Shown here piece by piece: positions 7,680 to 14,257 of a stretch of DNA of 14,257 nucleotides. The stretch's first letter is position 1. The number at the start of each line of letters is the position of its first letter. Position numbers and translations under genes: made by a program. The DNA lies in the NCBI GenBank assembly GCA_003486725.1, contig DNGD01000071.1, positions 180-14,436 on the forward strand. The letters run 5' to 3'. Source of the stretch: Rhodospirillaceae bacterium (GTDB lineage: Bacteria > Pseudomonadota > Alphaproteobacteria > UBA9219). The notes under the pieces are model-generated. The model searched no databases. It was given only the letters and a program-made list of their open reading frames with translations, and was not told the origin of the DNA.

Positions 7680-8027
7680 ATGAGCATAGGATCAAAAATT
7701 TCGAAAACAATTGTCAGTGTCTTATTATTGAACGGATTTGCGTGGGGATGCAATGCAATCCACAAGGATAAGGAGTTTAAAAAAGTTTCTAATGAAATGT
7801 GCCCCAACTCGCCGCGTACTTGCACCCTAGTCGGGGCAACGAACAATGCCTTGCAATCGACGACTGGTTTTGTAAATGCCGTGTTGATCAAAGGTTTTGG
7901 CTGGGTGTCAGGGCTGGCCCAATGGGGAACGAATATCATCACTGAAGATCCACAAGCAAAGTCACCGAATAAACCGGCTGTGGAACCTACCAAAAAACAA
8001 GGATTTTGGTCGAATTTATCATCATAA
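7680..8027 (+). CDS. Small membrane-anchored protein of unknown function (paralogue 2)
   Basis: I do not recognise this 115-residue protein. A hydrophobic N-terminal segment (about residues 10-23, TIVSVLLLNGFAWG) is followed by Cys24, then Cys41 and Cys48, and an STTGFVNAVLIKGFGWVSGLAQWG stretch with glycine and tryptophan (about 59-82). A short Pro/Lys tail ends in WSNLSS. The ATG at 7680 has AGGA about 8 bases upstream. A GTG at 7590 in frame would begin inside the preceding terminator and is less likely. The protein resembles the upstream gene over most of its length, with the same LNGxAW core, paired cysteines and TT motif, so the two form a small family. AWGC at residues 21-24 is only a weak lipobox and its Cys is not shared by paralogue 1, so a lipoprotein is possible but not favoured. 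A strong terminator follows after 24 bp. Confidence 0.65.
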   Translation: MSIGSKISKTIVSVLLLNGFAWGCNAIHKDKEFKKVSNEMCPNSPRTCTLVGATNNALQSTTGFVNAVLIKGFGWVSGLAQWGTNIITEDPQAKSPNKPAVEPTKKQGFWSNLSS

Positions 8028-8051
8028 AGAGACTTTGCATTGAAACTTTAC

Positions 8052-8089
8052 AAAACGCCGGAAAGGGAAACCTCTCCGGCGTTTTTTTT
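8052..8089. terminator. Strong terminator between paralogue 2 and fhs (copy 3), probably bidirectional
   Basis: AAAACGCCGGA (8052-8062) pairs perfectly with TCCGGCGTTTT (8075-8085). An A/C mismatch (8063/8074) and an AGG/CCT inner stem with GAAA loop follow inward. Eight Ts run through 8082-8089 on the plus strand. Read from the minus strand, the same hairpin begins 3 bases after the fhs stop and is followed by four Ts, so it can end fhs as well. The core is the same as the scoB terminator apart from one inserted A. Confidence 0.93.
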
Positions 8090-8092
8090 GTG

Positions 8093-9769
8093 TTAAAATA
8101 ATCCTTCAATCAGCCCGTCTTTGTTGACGCCGATTTTATGGGCGGCGGGGGTGCGTGAGAGGCCGGGCATGGTCATGATCTCGCCGCACAGGGCAACGAC
8201 GAAGCCTGCACCCGCTGACAAACGCACATCGCGCACGGGCGTGATGTGTCCATCGGGAGCACCGATGCGTGTGGGATCTGCCGTGAAGCTGTATTGCGTT
8301 TTTGCCATGCAGACGGGCAGATGGCCGTAGCCTTCCTTTTCGAACAGCTCTAGCTTGCGCGCTGCGGCGGGGGCGAGGTCGATATCCGCTGCGCGGTAAA
8401 TCTCTTTCGCTACGGTGCGGATCTTGTCGGCGAGTTTCATCTCGTTCGGATAAATCGTTTTGAATGCCGCTTTGCCAGAGGCCGCGACTGCCGCAACATC
8501 TTCAGCCAAAGTCATCGCGCCTGCGCCGCCTTCTGCCCAATGGTTGCAGAAATGAGCGCTGACGCCGATAGCTGCGCACGCCTCGTGAATGACGTTCATC
8601 TCGGCTTGCGTATCGCTGGTGAATTGGTTGATCGCGACCAGCGCGGGCACACCGAATTTCTGGACGTTTTCAACGTGGCGGATCATGTTGGACAGACCCG
8701 CGCGAACGGCTTCCACATTTTCGGTGCCAAGTTGATCTTTCGCCACGCCACCATGCATTTTTAGCGCGCGGACGGTGGCAACCACAACAATCGCGGCGGG
8801 CTTCAAGCCAGCCTGACGGCATTTGATGTCGAGGAACTTTTCAGCGCCCAAATCCGCACCGAAACCGGCCTCGGTCACCACGAAATCGGCCATTTTTAGC
8901 GCGGTTTCCGTTGCGACAACGGAGTTGCAGCCATGTGCGATATTGGCGAACGGCCCGCCATGGATAAAGGTGGGCGTGCCCTCCAGCGTTTGCACAAGGT
9001 TCGGCTGGAACGCATCGCGCAGTAGAGCGGTCATCGCGGACGCGGCGAGGACATCCTTTGCACGCACAAAGGATTTATCGAAACGCTGGCCAATGATGAT
9101 ATTGCCCAAGCGTTCTTCCAGATCCTGATAATTGCGGGCGAGGCAGAAGATGGCCATCACTTCAGAGGCCACCGAAATATCAAAGCCGTCCTCGCGCACT
9201 TGACCGTTGTTGCCAAGACCGACGACGATTTGGCGAAGCGCACGGTCGTTCATGTCCATGACGCGACGCCATGTGATTTTCGAGGGATCAATGCCCAAGG
9301 CATTGCCCCAATAGATATGGTTGTCGATCATCGCCGAGAGCAGATTATTGGCCGAGGTAATCGCGTGGAAATCGCCCGTGAAATGAAGGTTGATCTCATC
9401 CATCGGCGCAACCTGCGCCTTGCCACCGCCCGTCGCGCCGCCCTTCATCCCAAAGCAGGGGCCCAAGGAAGGCTCACGAAGACAGATGAGCGTTTTTTTT
9501 CCACCCCGCGTCAGTGCATCGCCAAGGCCGATCGTAGTGGTTGTCTTGCCTTCGCCTGCTGGCGTGGGGCTGATAGCGGTTACAAGGATGAGCTTACCAT
9601 TCTGAGGCTTATCGGCCATGCCCATGATGGTTTCCATGTCGATCTTGGCCTTATAGGGGCCATAGCGATAGAGCGATGAGGGCGATAACCCGATCTTCGT
9701 ACCAATCTCTTCGATGGGCGTCAGCTTCGTGTTGCGGGCGATCGTGATGTCATCAAGTGGTGCGGGCAT
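8093..9769 (-). CDS. fhs: Formate-tetrahydrofolate ligase (10-formyl-THF synthetase)
   Basis: Fhs makes 10-formyltetrahydrofolate from formate, ATP and THF, feeding one-carbon units to purine and initiator fMet-tRNA synthesis. With the start at 9769 the protein has 558 residues, the family's normal length. The P-loop GEGKTTTT is at residues 72-79. The first family signature region [14 protein letters not shown] is at 107-120, the second, [12 protein letters not shown], lies about two thirds along, and [18 protein letters not shown] is at 126-143. Lys117 stands where a tyrosine or histidine is usual. The start has TAGGAAT a few bases upstream. The frame stays open another 31 codons to ATG 9862, with a GAGG nearby, but the extra residues do not look like the family. 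The gene is alone on its strand, divergent from the GT-C gene, and ends at a shared terminator. Confidence 0.97.
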   Translation of the reverse strand: MPAPLDDITIARNTKLTPIEEIGTKIGLSPSSLYRYGPYKAKIDMETIMGMADKPQNGKLILVTAISPTPAGEGKTTTTIGLGDALTRGGKKTLICLREPSLGPCFGMKGGATGGGKAQVAPMDEINLHFTGDFHAITSANNLLSAMIDNHIYWGNALGIDPSKITWRRVMDMNDRALRQIVVGLGNNGQVREDGFDISVASEVMAIFCLARNYQDLEERLGNIIIGQRFDKSFVRAKDVLAASAMTALLRDAFQPNLVQTLEGTPTFIHGGPFANIAHGCNSVVATETALKMADFVVTEAGFGADLGAEKFLDIKCRQAGLKPAAIVVVATVRALKMHGGVAKDQLGTENVEAVRAGLSNMIRHVENVQKFGVPALVAINQFTSDTQAEMNVIHEACAAIGVSAHFCNHWAEGGAGAMTLAEDVAAVAASGKAAFKTIYPNEMKLADKIRTVAKEIYRAADIDLAPAAARKLELFEKEGYGHLPVCMAKTQYSFTADPTRIGAPDGHITPVRDVRLSAGAGFVVALCGEIMTMPGLSRTPAAHKIGVNKDGLIEGLF

Positions 9770-9906
9770 GGGGATTCCTACGAGCCAAGGGGGTTGTTTT
9801 TCGCTCGCAATCTGCCCGTTTTGGCGTCTTTTCGCAATGTTTTTTGCCATGGTGAGAATCATGGCCTCGTGTTAGTTTTTTCCTGTCTTTAACATAAAAA
9901 ATCGTG

Positions 9907-9914
9907 TTAACCAT
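9907..9914 (+). promoter_or_regulatory. CtrA-type octamer TTAACCAT at the GT-C gene start
   Basis: TTAACCAT overlaps the first two bases of the ATG at 9913. A second TTAAC is at 9889-9893, 18 bp upstream, so the two TTAA units sit 14 bp apart instead of the classical 7. The site also lies about 140 bp upstream of the divergent fhs start. If bound, it could act on either gene; over a start codon it would more likely block the GT-C gene. Inference only. Confidence 0.3.
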
Positions 9915-11784
9915 GCCGCGCCCAGCCATTATTCGCTTTTTGTCCGGTGCTTTTGCGCCGCCCTTTAACGGGCTTGTGGTTCTGGTTTGGGTGTTCTTTG
10001 TGTGGTGTTTTGCCATCCATCCCGACACGCCTATTTTGAAGGGTGCCTTTGCGGATTCGGATGACATGATCCATCTGGTGCGCATAATGGACTGGTTGCA
10101 AGGGCAGGACTGGTTTGACCCTGTTCTGCATCGGCTTAACCCGCCCGAAGGCACCGTTAGTCATTTTTCGCGCTTAGCCGAATTGCCATTGGCTGCTATC
10201 ATGTGGCCGCTTCATCAATTGGGGCTTTCATGGCAGGCGGCGGCTTATGCGGCAGCGGCTGTGTGGCCGCTCGCGTTGCTCGGTTTCTTTTTGATGGCGC
10301 TGCGATGGGCCGCGCAAGGTTTGATGCCGCGCGATTGGGCGGGGGTGAGCGCCTTCGTCGCGCTGTTTGCCGTGCCTACGCTGTCTCAGTTTTCGCCCGG
10401 ACGCGTTGACCATCATGGACTTGTTCTGCTGTTGATTGTGCTGGCGTTGGGCAGCGTTCTGCGCTTGATGGAAGGGCAAGACAAAACACGTCTAGCGATC
10501 GCGACGGCTTTTCTTCTAGCGAGCGCACAAGTTGTGGCGCTGGAATCCTTGCTGTGGGTGCTGATGTTGGCAGGGTGGGTTGGTTTTTGGTCGGTGCTGA
10601 AAGGTCGCATAATGGCGCTGCCCACGATGGCTTTTGCAGCTTCGTTCTACGTGTTCAGCGCACTGTACTTGATGCTGTCGGTCGCGCCCTCACAGTATTT
10701 TGTGATGACGCCGTTAGCTTATTCCGGTCTTTACGTCGTTCTTTCGGCGGCTGTGGCGTTGTCGCTGGCTGTTGGCGCGCTTGCCGCGTATCGATGCAAC
10801 GCTTCTTGCCGGATTGTTATAGGAGGTAGCGCCGCTTTGATTATCGGCGTGTTTTTCTTCCGGCATTTTCCAGCACTTTTGATTGGACCTTATGGGGGAA
10901 TGGCTCCTGATCTGGCTACTGTGATGATGGGTAATATTGGCGAAGCTCTCTCCGCCGTGCGCAGGGCTGAAAACTATGCACAGCTTGTTGGGCTTCTTCT
11001 GGCTCCACTTTTTGCATTTGGCGTTAGCCTTTATTTTATGTTGAAGGCTGACGATGAGAAATTATGGCGCTGGGTCTTGTTATCTCTTTTGCTGTTGGGT
11101 TCGCTGTTCCTGATGACATTCTATCAAGTTAGATTTATTAGATATGCGGCTTTGTTTTCTGTCTTTCCCATGTCGGCGCTTCTCTGGAAGGGGTGGCTTT
11201 TTACCAATCTGAGATGGCAGGGCCACCGCCTCGCTTTTGCAAAGGTTGGTTTAATTCTTTTGGTTGGCCCCTTGCTTGCCGTTTTGATTCCGGCCAATTG
11301 TGATGGACAGCCCTTGGATAGGCGTGATTTGTTGTTTCCCGTGCAAAACACTGTTGAAACACCATGTCCGCCAGTCGCCGTTTGGCAAATGCTCGCCTTG
11401 CCGGATTATTATGGAGACAAGCCGCGCTTGATTATGAGCACGATGAATGAGGGGGCAGGCATCCTGTTTCATACCCCGCACCAAGCGCTGGCTGCGCCTT
11501 ACCACACAAACGTTGTCGGTAATATGGATTCAAAGCGTTTTTTCTCGACTGAAAATTCGCAGGATGCCGAGAAAATTGCGCGCGCTCGTGGCGTTGATCT
11601 GGTGCTTCTCTGTAAGCCTCTCCCCGCTATTTACCGAGACAACCGTGCAGAAACCATGTCCCTCGCTGAGCTGCTGGTTAACAGAAATATTCCTGATTGG
11701 TTGGTTCCGATTGACTTCCCTTTGTTTGAAAACGCGCTGTTGTTTGAGGTTCGCCCCGTGTCGGCGAAGACGTTACCCCCATGA
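9913..11784 (+). CDS. Multi-pass membrane protein, GT-C/STT3-like glycosyltransferase fold (putative)
   Basis: Predicted inner-membrane protein of 623 residues with roughly 11-13 hydrophobic helices up to about residue 430 and a soluble C-terminal part of about 190 residues. The first external loop carries the acidic DSDD (48-51) followed by HLVRIMDW and WFDP. NPPEG (76-80) and SHFSR (83-87) come next, and GRVDHHG at about 163-169. This order matches GT-C enzymes of the STT3/AglB/PMT type, which use lipid-linked sugar donors, with the acidic loop as the metal/donor site. The C-terminal GAGILFHTPHQALAAPYH resembles related alphaproteobacterial proteins. Donor, acceptor and true activity are not known. 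Start: ATG 9913 or GTG 9904; neither has a Shine-Dalgarno, so the mRNA may be leaderless or poorly translated. The last codons overlap gluQ by ATGA, which suggests coupling. Confidence 0.75.
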   Translation: MPRPAIIRFLSGAFAPPFNGLVVLVWVFFVWCFAIHPDTPILKGAFADSDDMIHLVRIMDWLQGQDWFDPVLHRLNPPEGTVSHFSRLAELPLAAIMWPLHQLGLSWQAAAYAAAAVWPLALLGFFLMALRWAAQGLMPRDWAGVSAFVALFAVPTLSQFSPGRVDHHGLVLLLIVLALGSVLRLMEGQDKTRLAIATAFLLASAQVVALESLLWVLMLAGWVGFWSVLKGRIMALPTMAFAASFYVFSALYLMLSVAPSQYFVMTPLAYSGLYVVLSAAVALSLAVGALAAYRCNASCRIVIGGSAALIIGVFFFRHFPALLIGPYGGMAPDLATVMMGNIGEALSAVRRAENYAQLVGLLLAPLFAFGVSLYFMLKADDEKLWRWVLLSLLLLGSLFLMTFYQVRFIRYAALFSVFPMSALLWKGWLFTNLRWQGHRLAFAKVGLILLVGPLLAVLIPANCDGQPLDRRDLLFPVQNTVETPCPPVAVWQMLALPDYYGDKPRLIMSTMNEGAGILFHTPHQALAAPYHTNVVGNMDSKRFFSTENSQDAEKIARARGVDLVLLCKPLPAIYRDNRAETMSLAELLVNRNIPDWLVPIDFPLFENALLFEVRPVSAKTLPP

Positions 11785-12644
11785 TTATCACCCGCTTCGC
11801 GCCCAGCCCGACGGGGCGACTTCATTTGGGACATGCTGCGTCTGCTTTGTTTGCATACCGCGCAGCGCAAGAGGCGGACGGACGCTTCCTGCTGCGGATT
11901 GAGGATATCGATCCCGTTCGCTGCAAGCCTGAATATACGGAAGGCATTTTCGAGGATTTGTGCTGGCTTGGGCTGACATGGCCAAAGCCTGTGCGCCTAC
12001 AGTCCGAGTATTTGGTTGATTATCAGAATGCGTTGGATCAATTGCGGGCAATGGGACTTTTGTATCCCTGTTTTTGCACGCGCAAGGAGGTGCTCGCTGA
12101 GGCTGCGGCTTCAGGTTATGCGCCTCATGAGGACGGGGGAGAGGGTCTCTATGCCGGAACGTGCCGCGCTCTGACACCAGCGCAGCGTGAGGAGAAGGCG
12201 TTGACACGCGTCCCCGTCTGGCGACTGGACATCGCAGCGGCGTGCAAACGCATCGGGGAGCTATCATGGATAGACCTTGCGGCAGGGAAGGTTGAGGCGC
12301 ACCCCGAACGTTTCGGTGATGTCGTTCTTGCGCGGCGCGATGTGGCTACCTCCTATCATCTTAGTGTTGTGGTTGATGATGCCTTGCAGGGGGTCACATT
12401 GGTGACGCGTGGGCAGGACTTGTTCGGTGTAACGGATGTGCATGTTCTGTTGCAGTCCTTGCTAGGGATGCCCCAGCCAACTTATCATCATCACCCTCTC
12501 ATCGTTGATGCACACGGAAAGCGCCTTGCCAAGCGTGACCGCGCCGCGACAATCCAGTTGTTAAGACAGAATGGATCAAGCCCTCAGGACGTCATTGATA
12601 TGACTTATCGGGTACAGTCGTATGCTCGAGCTATAACATATTGA
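11781..12644 (+). CDS. gluQ: Glutamyl-queuosine tRNA(Asp) synthetase
   Basis: GluQ-RS is a shortened glutamyl-tRNA synthetase that activates glutamate and attaches it to the queuosine base at position 34 of tRNA-Asp. The 287-residue protein has the class I start FAPSPTGRLHLGHAASAL with HLGH at residues 15-18. The GluX segment LLRIEDIDPVR is at 37-47. The zinc site is formed by Cys97, Cys99, Tyr124 and Cys128. A KMSKS-like KRLAKR occurs at 247-252. The anticodon-binding domain of full GluRS is absent, which separates it from gltX. It begins inside the stop codon of the GT-C gene. It uses queuosine produced through queA and tgt, which lie about 8 kb away. No clear terminator follows the stop. 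Confidence 0.95.
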   Translation: MIITRFAPSPTGRLHLGHAASALFAYRAAQEADGRFLLRIEDIDPVRCKPEYTEGIFEDLCWLGLTWPKPVRLQSEYLVDYQNALDQLRAMGLLYPCFCTRKEVLAEAAASGYAPHEDGGEGLYAGTCRALTPAQREEKALTRVPVWRLDIAAACKRIGELSWIDLAAGKVEAHPERFGDVVLARRDVATSYHLSVVVDDALQGVTLVTRGQDLFGVTDVHVLLQSLLGMPQPTYHHHPLIVDAHGKRLAKRDRAATIQLLRQNGSSPQDVIDMTYRVQSYARAITY

Positions 12645-12797
12645 ATTTTTGATCAAACAGCGTGGACGAATACATGCATTAATTCTTTGTTAATCATGAT
12701 TATGTGAACAATATGGTTAATGGAATCATTCTGTTGTGTGCATATTTGTTTGTGCTCGTCGTTCCTAAGTTCATTTCCCCATTTTTGAGAGGTTGAT
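12645..12797 (+). promoter_or_regulatory. AT-rich upstream region of the chemoreceptor with CtrA-like sites
   Basis: This 153-bp gap is much more AT-rich than its surroundings. It contains TTAA-TTCTTTG-TTAA at 12679-12693, an exact fit to the TTAA-N7-TTAA CtrA consensus. Twenty bp further on is ATGGTTAA (12713-12720), the reverse complement of TTAACCAT. A 10-bp palindrome AATCATGATT (12692-12701) overlaps the second half-site. CtrA directly controls chemotaxis and flagellar genes in many alphaproteobacteria, which fits the gene downstream. The sites are seen directly; regulation is inferred. I could not choose a convincing -35/-10 pair. Confidence 0.55.
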
Positions 12798-14257
12798 ATG
12801 CTTGCCCGTCTAAAAATCGCTGCGCGGTTAATGCTAAGTTTTGGCCTCCTCAACCTGATGATCGCCGGACTTAACGGCTATACGATCGTGCAGGGACAAG
12901 GAACGCAAGACTTGGTTGATGCGACATTACGTGCGGCCAAAAATGAGGATAAGATCAACTCGGTTCAAGCTGATTTGTACACGGCGCGGATGAACATTTG
13001 GGCGATGCTTGCCACGGGTGAAGATGGCCATTGGAAGGAGGCTCAGGAGTCGTTGGGCGGAATGCAGGAGCATCTTGACGAATTAATTGTGACGACCCTC
13101 GATCCTCAACGCAAAGAGTCTTTACGGAAGTCGGGTGCGGTCATGGCCGACTATAAAAAGGGTATTGAAAAGTTGAAGGGGATTCAGGGGCGCAATGAAA
13201 AATTGTCAGACCCCACCATAGCCGCAGTCATCGAAGAAGTTGGTGCAACAGCGGAGAAGATTGATGAGATCAATAAGACATTAGCGGAAACTTACGGAAA
13301 AGTTGCCGATACGCGCGCAGCTGCTGCGATGGCGCGGATCAAAAACTTGAATGACTGGTCTTATATCATCGGGATTCTCAGTTTGATCGTGGGTGCCGTG
13401 TTGTGGTGGTTGACCTCACGGAGCATCGTGCGCCCCATTAATGCCATTACAAATGTGATGGCTGATTTGGCTGCCGGTAATCTTGCCGTGAACGTTCCAG
13501 GATTGGGGCGTAAGGATGAGACTGGCGAGATGGCACGGGCTGTTCAGGTGTTTAAGGAAAACGCCCAGCAGGTCGAGGCTTTGCGCCGCGATCAGGAGAA
13601 GGCTACTGTTGTCTCTGCACAGCAACGCAAAGCCGAGCTGAAATCAATGGCTGATGCGTTCGAAGAAAGCGTGATGGGCGTCGTACGTGTGGTGTCCTCG
13701 TCATCAACGCAGATGCAGGCGACCGCACAAAGCATGTCAGAAACAGCTCAACAATCGTCACGTCAGGCCGCACATGTGGGCGAAGCATCCACAATGGCAA
13801 CGGACAATGTGCAGACGGTCGCTTCGGCAGCCGAGGAGCTTAGCGCTTCTATCGGCGAGATCAACCATCAGGTTGGACAGGCTGCGACAATCTCACAAAT
13901 GGCGGTACAAGAGGCGCAACAGACAACGGCGCTGGTGCAGGAACTTGTGGCGGCAACGGACAAGATCGGCGGCGTTGTGCAATTGATCAACGATATTGCT
14001 AGTCAGACCAATTTGCTGGCACTGAACGCGACGATCGAAGCAGCGCGAGCGGGTGAAGCGGGCAAGGGCTTTGCCGTCGTAGCGGGAGAGGTCAAGAATC
14101 TGGCTAACCAGACATCCAAGGCGACCGAAGAAATCAGTGCACAGATCAATTCTGTGCAGACGAACACTAAGCGCGCCGTCGATGCGATCAAGCACATCGA
14201 AGGCGTCATCGAAAAGGTACAGGAGATTTCAGCCACCATTTCTCAATCGGTTGAACA
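12798..14257 (+). CDS. Methyl-accepting chemotaxis protein (3' end outside window)
   Basis: Transmembrane chemoreceptor that signals to CheA/CheW. The frame is open from ATG 12798 to the window edge, 486 complete codons so far, with GAGAGG 5 bases before the start. TM1 is at about residues 8-30. A periplasmic, largely helical sensor region of about 155 residues follows, the size of a four-helix bundle, with no PAS/Cache landmarks that I recognise. TM2 is at about 187-206, then a HAMP linker from about 207 to 258 ([20 protein letters not shown]). The signalling domain contains the highly conserved hairpin [20 protein letters not shown] (397-416) and the tip [14 protein letters not shown], which binds CheA/CheW. 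The methylation helices flank it; the second is cut off by the window. The ligand cannot be predicted. It is not obviously in an operon with gluQ; CtrA-like sites and a 153-bp gap separate them. Confidence 0.95.
   Translation, partial: MLARLKIAARLMLSFGLLNLMIAGLNGYTIVQGQGTQDLVDATLRAAKNEDKINSVQADLYTARMNIWAMLATGEDGHWKEAQESLGGMQEHLDELIVTTLDPQRKESLRKSGAVMADYKKGIEKLKGIQGRNEKLSDPTIAAVIEEVGATAEKIDEINKTLAETYGKVADTRAAAAMARIKNLNDWSYIIGILSLIVGAVLWWLTSRSIVRPINAITNVMADLAAGNLAVNVPGLGRKDETGEMARAVQVFKENAQQVEALRRDQEKATVVSAQQRKAELKSMADAFEESVMGVVRVVSSSSTQMQATAQSMSETAQQSSRQAAHVGEASTMATDNVQTVASAAEELSASIGEINHQVGQAATISQMAVQEAQQTTALVQELVAATDKIGGVVQLINDIASQTNLLALNATIEAARAGEAGKGFAVVAGEVKNLANQTSKATEEISAQINSVQTNTKRAVDAIKHIEGVIEKVQEISATISQSVE

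Larger units (their letters stand above)
6813..8089 (+). repeat. Tandemly duplicated small-gene plus terminator unit
   Basis: Three related terminator tails lie at 6813-6846, 7560-7589 and 8052-8089, separated by two small paralogous genes. After the first and second tails the sequence TGCGTTAAC recurs (GCGTTAAC at 6849-6856 and 7594-7601), and the next gene's ATG follows 80 bp and 79 bp later respectively. The third tail is followed by the related GTGTTAAAATAA, which includes the fhs stop codon. The simplest reading is an old tandem duplication of leader, gene and terminator, now diverged. The repeats and spacing are seen directly; the duplication history is inferred. Confidence 0.6.

Noticed and set aside
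12653..12853. 66-codon minus-strand frame before the chemoreceptor
   Set aside because: It covers the AT-rich leader and the chemoreceptor start, with no RBS or recognisable features; regulatory DNA is the better explanation.
13416..14239. Several minus-strand frames opposite the chemoreceptor signalling domain
   Set aside because: The plus strand carries a continuous open frame with TM, HAMP and MCP hairpin motifs to the window end.
1..14257. CRISPR array, tRNA/rRNA, insertion sequence, toxin-antitoxin or defence genes
   Set aside because: I looked for spaced direct repeats, cloverleaf or rRNA-like sequence, transposase motifs and compact toxin pairs, and saw none. The two small genes lack typical toxin-antitoxin overlap or motifs.

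Overview
The window looks like chromosomal core and near-core sequence from an alphaproteobacterium. The protein repertoire supports this (an infB/rbfA block, tgt-queA, scoAB, gluQ, a LysE-type exporter, a 17 kDa-antigen-like protein, and an alphaproteobacterial type of GT-C membrane protein). So do CtrA-like TTAA-N7-TTAA and TTAACCAT sites in front of genes. I cannot place it further. I see no rRNA, tRNA, CRISPR array, transposase or phage gene, and there are no gene-free stretches above about 175 bp.

Layout: (1) 1-2498, plus strand: the 3' part of infB (initiation factor 2), a LysE/RhtB-family exporter, and rbfA. An almost perfect 25-nt palindrome lies between infB and the exporter. (2) 2493-5251, minus strand: a tight operon read as 17 kDa-like surface antigen, queA, tgt, i.e. 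two late queuosine-tRNA enzymes behind an envelope protein gene. It converges on rbfA with a 6-bp overlap. (3) 5252-5425: a divergent control region with six copies of the hexamer CATAAA/TTTATG. (4) 5426-6783, plus: scoA-scoB, the two subunits of 3-oxoacid CoA-transferase, closed by a strong terminator. (5) 6813-8089: the most unusual part. Two small unrecognised membrane-anchored genes appear to be paralogues. Each is preceded at 79-80 bp by GCGTTAAC and a terminator, so gene plus leader plus terminator seem to have been tandemly duplicated. The outer two terminators are almost identical and the middle one has decayed. (6) 8093-9769, minus: fhs (formate-tetrahydrofolate ligase). (7) 9913-12644, plus: a GT-C-type multi-pass membrane protein overlapping gluQ (glutamyl-queuosine tRNA-Asp synthetase) by ATGA. 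(8) 12798 to the end: a methyl-accepting chemotaxis protein cut by the window edge, with CtrA-like sites upstream.

Functional themes are translation (infB, rbfA), queuosine modification of tRNA (queA, tgt and, 8 kb away, gluQ), ketone-body/acetoacetate and one-carbon metabolism (scoAB, fhs), and envelope and motility (surface antigen, GT-C protein, chemoreceptor). I found no defence or mobile system. The best candidates for something undescribed are the duplicated small-gene/terminator cassette and the shared upstream motifs.
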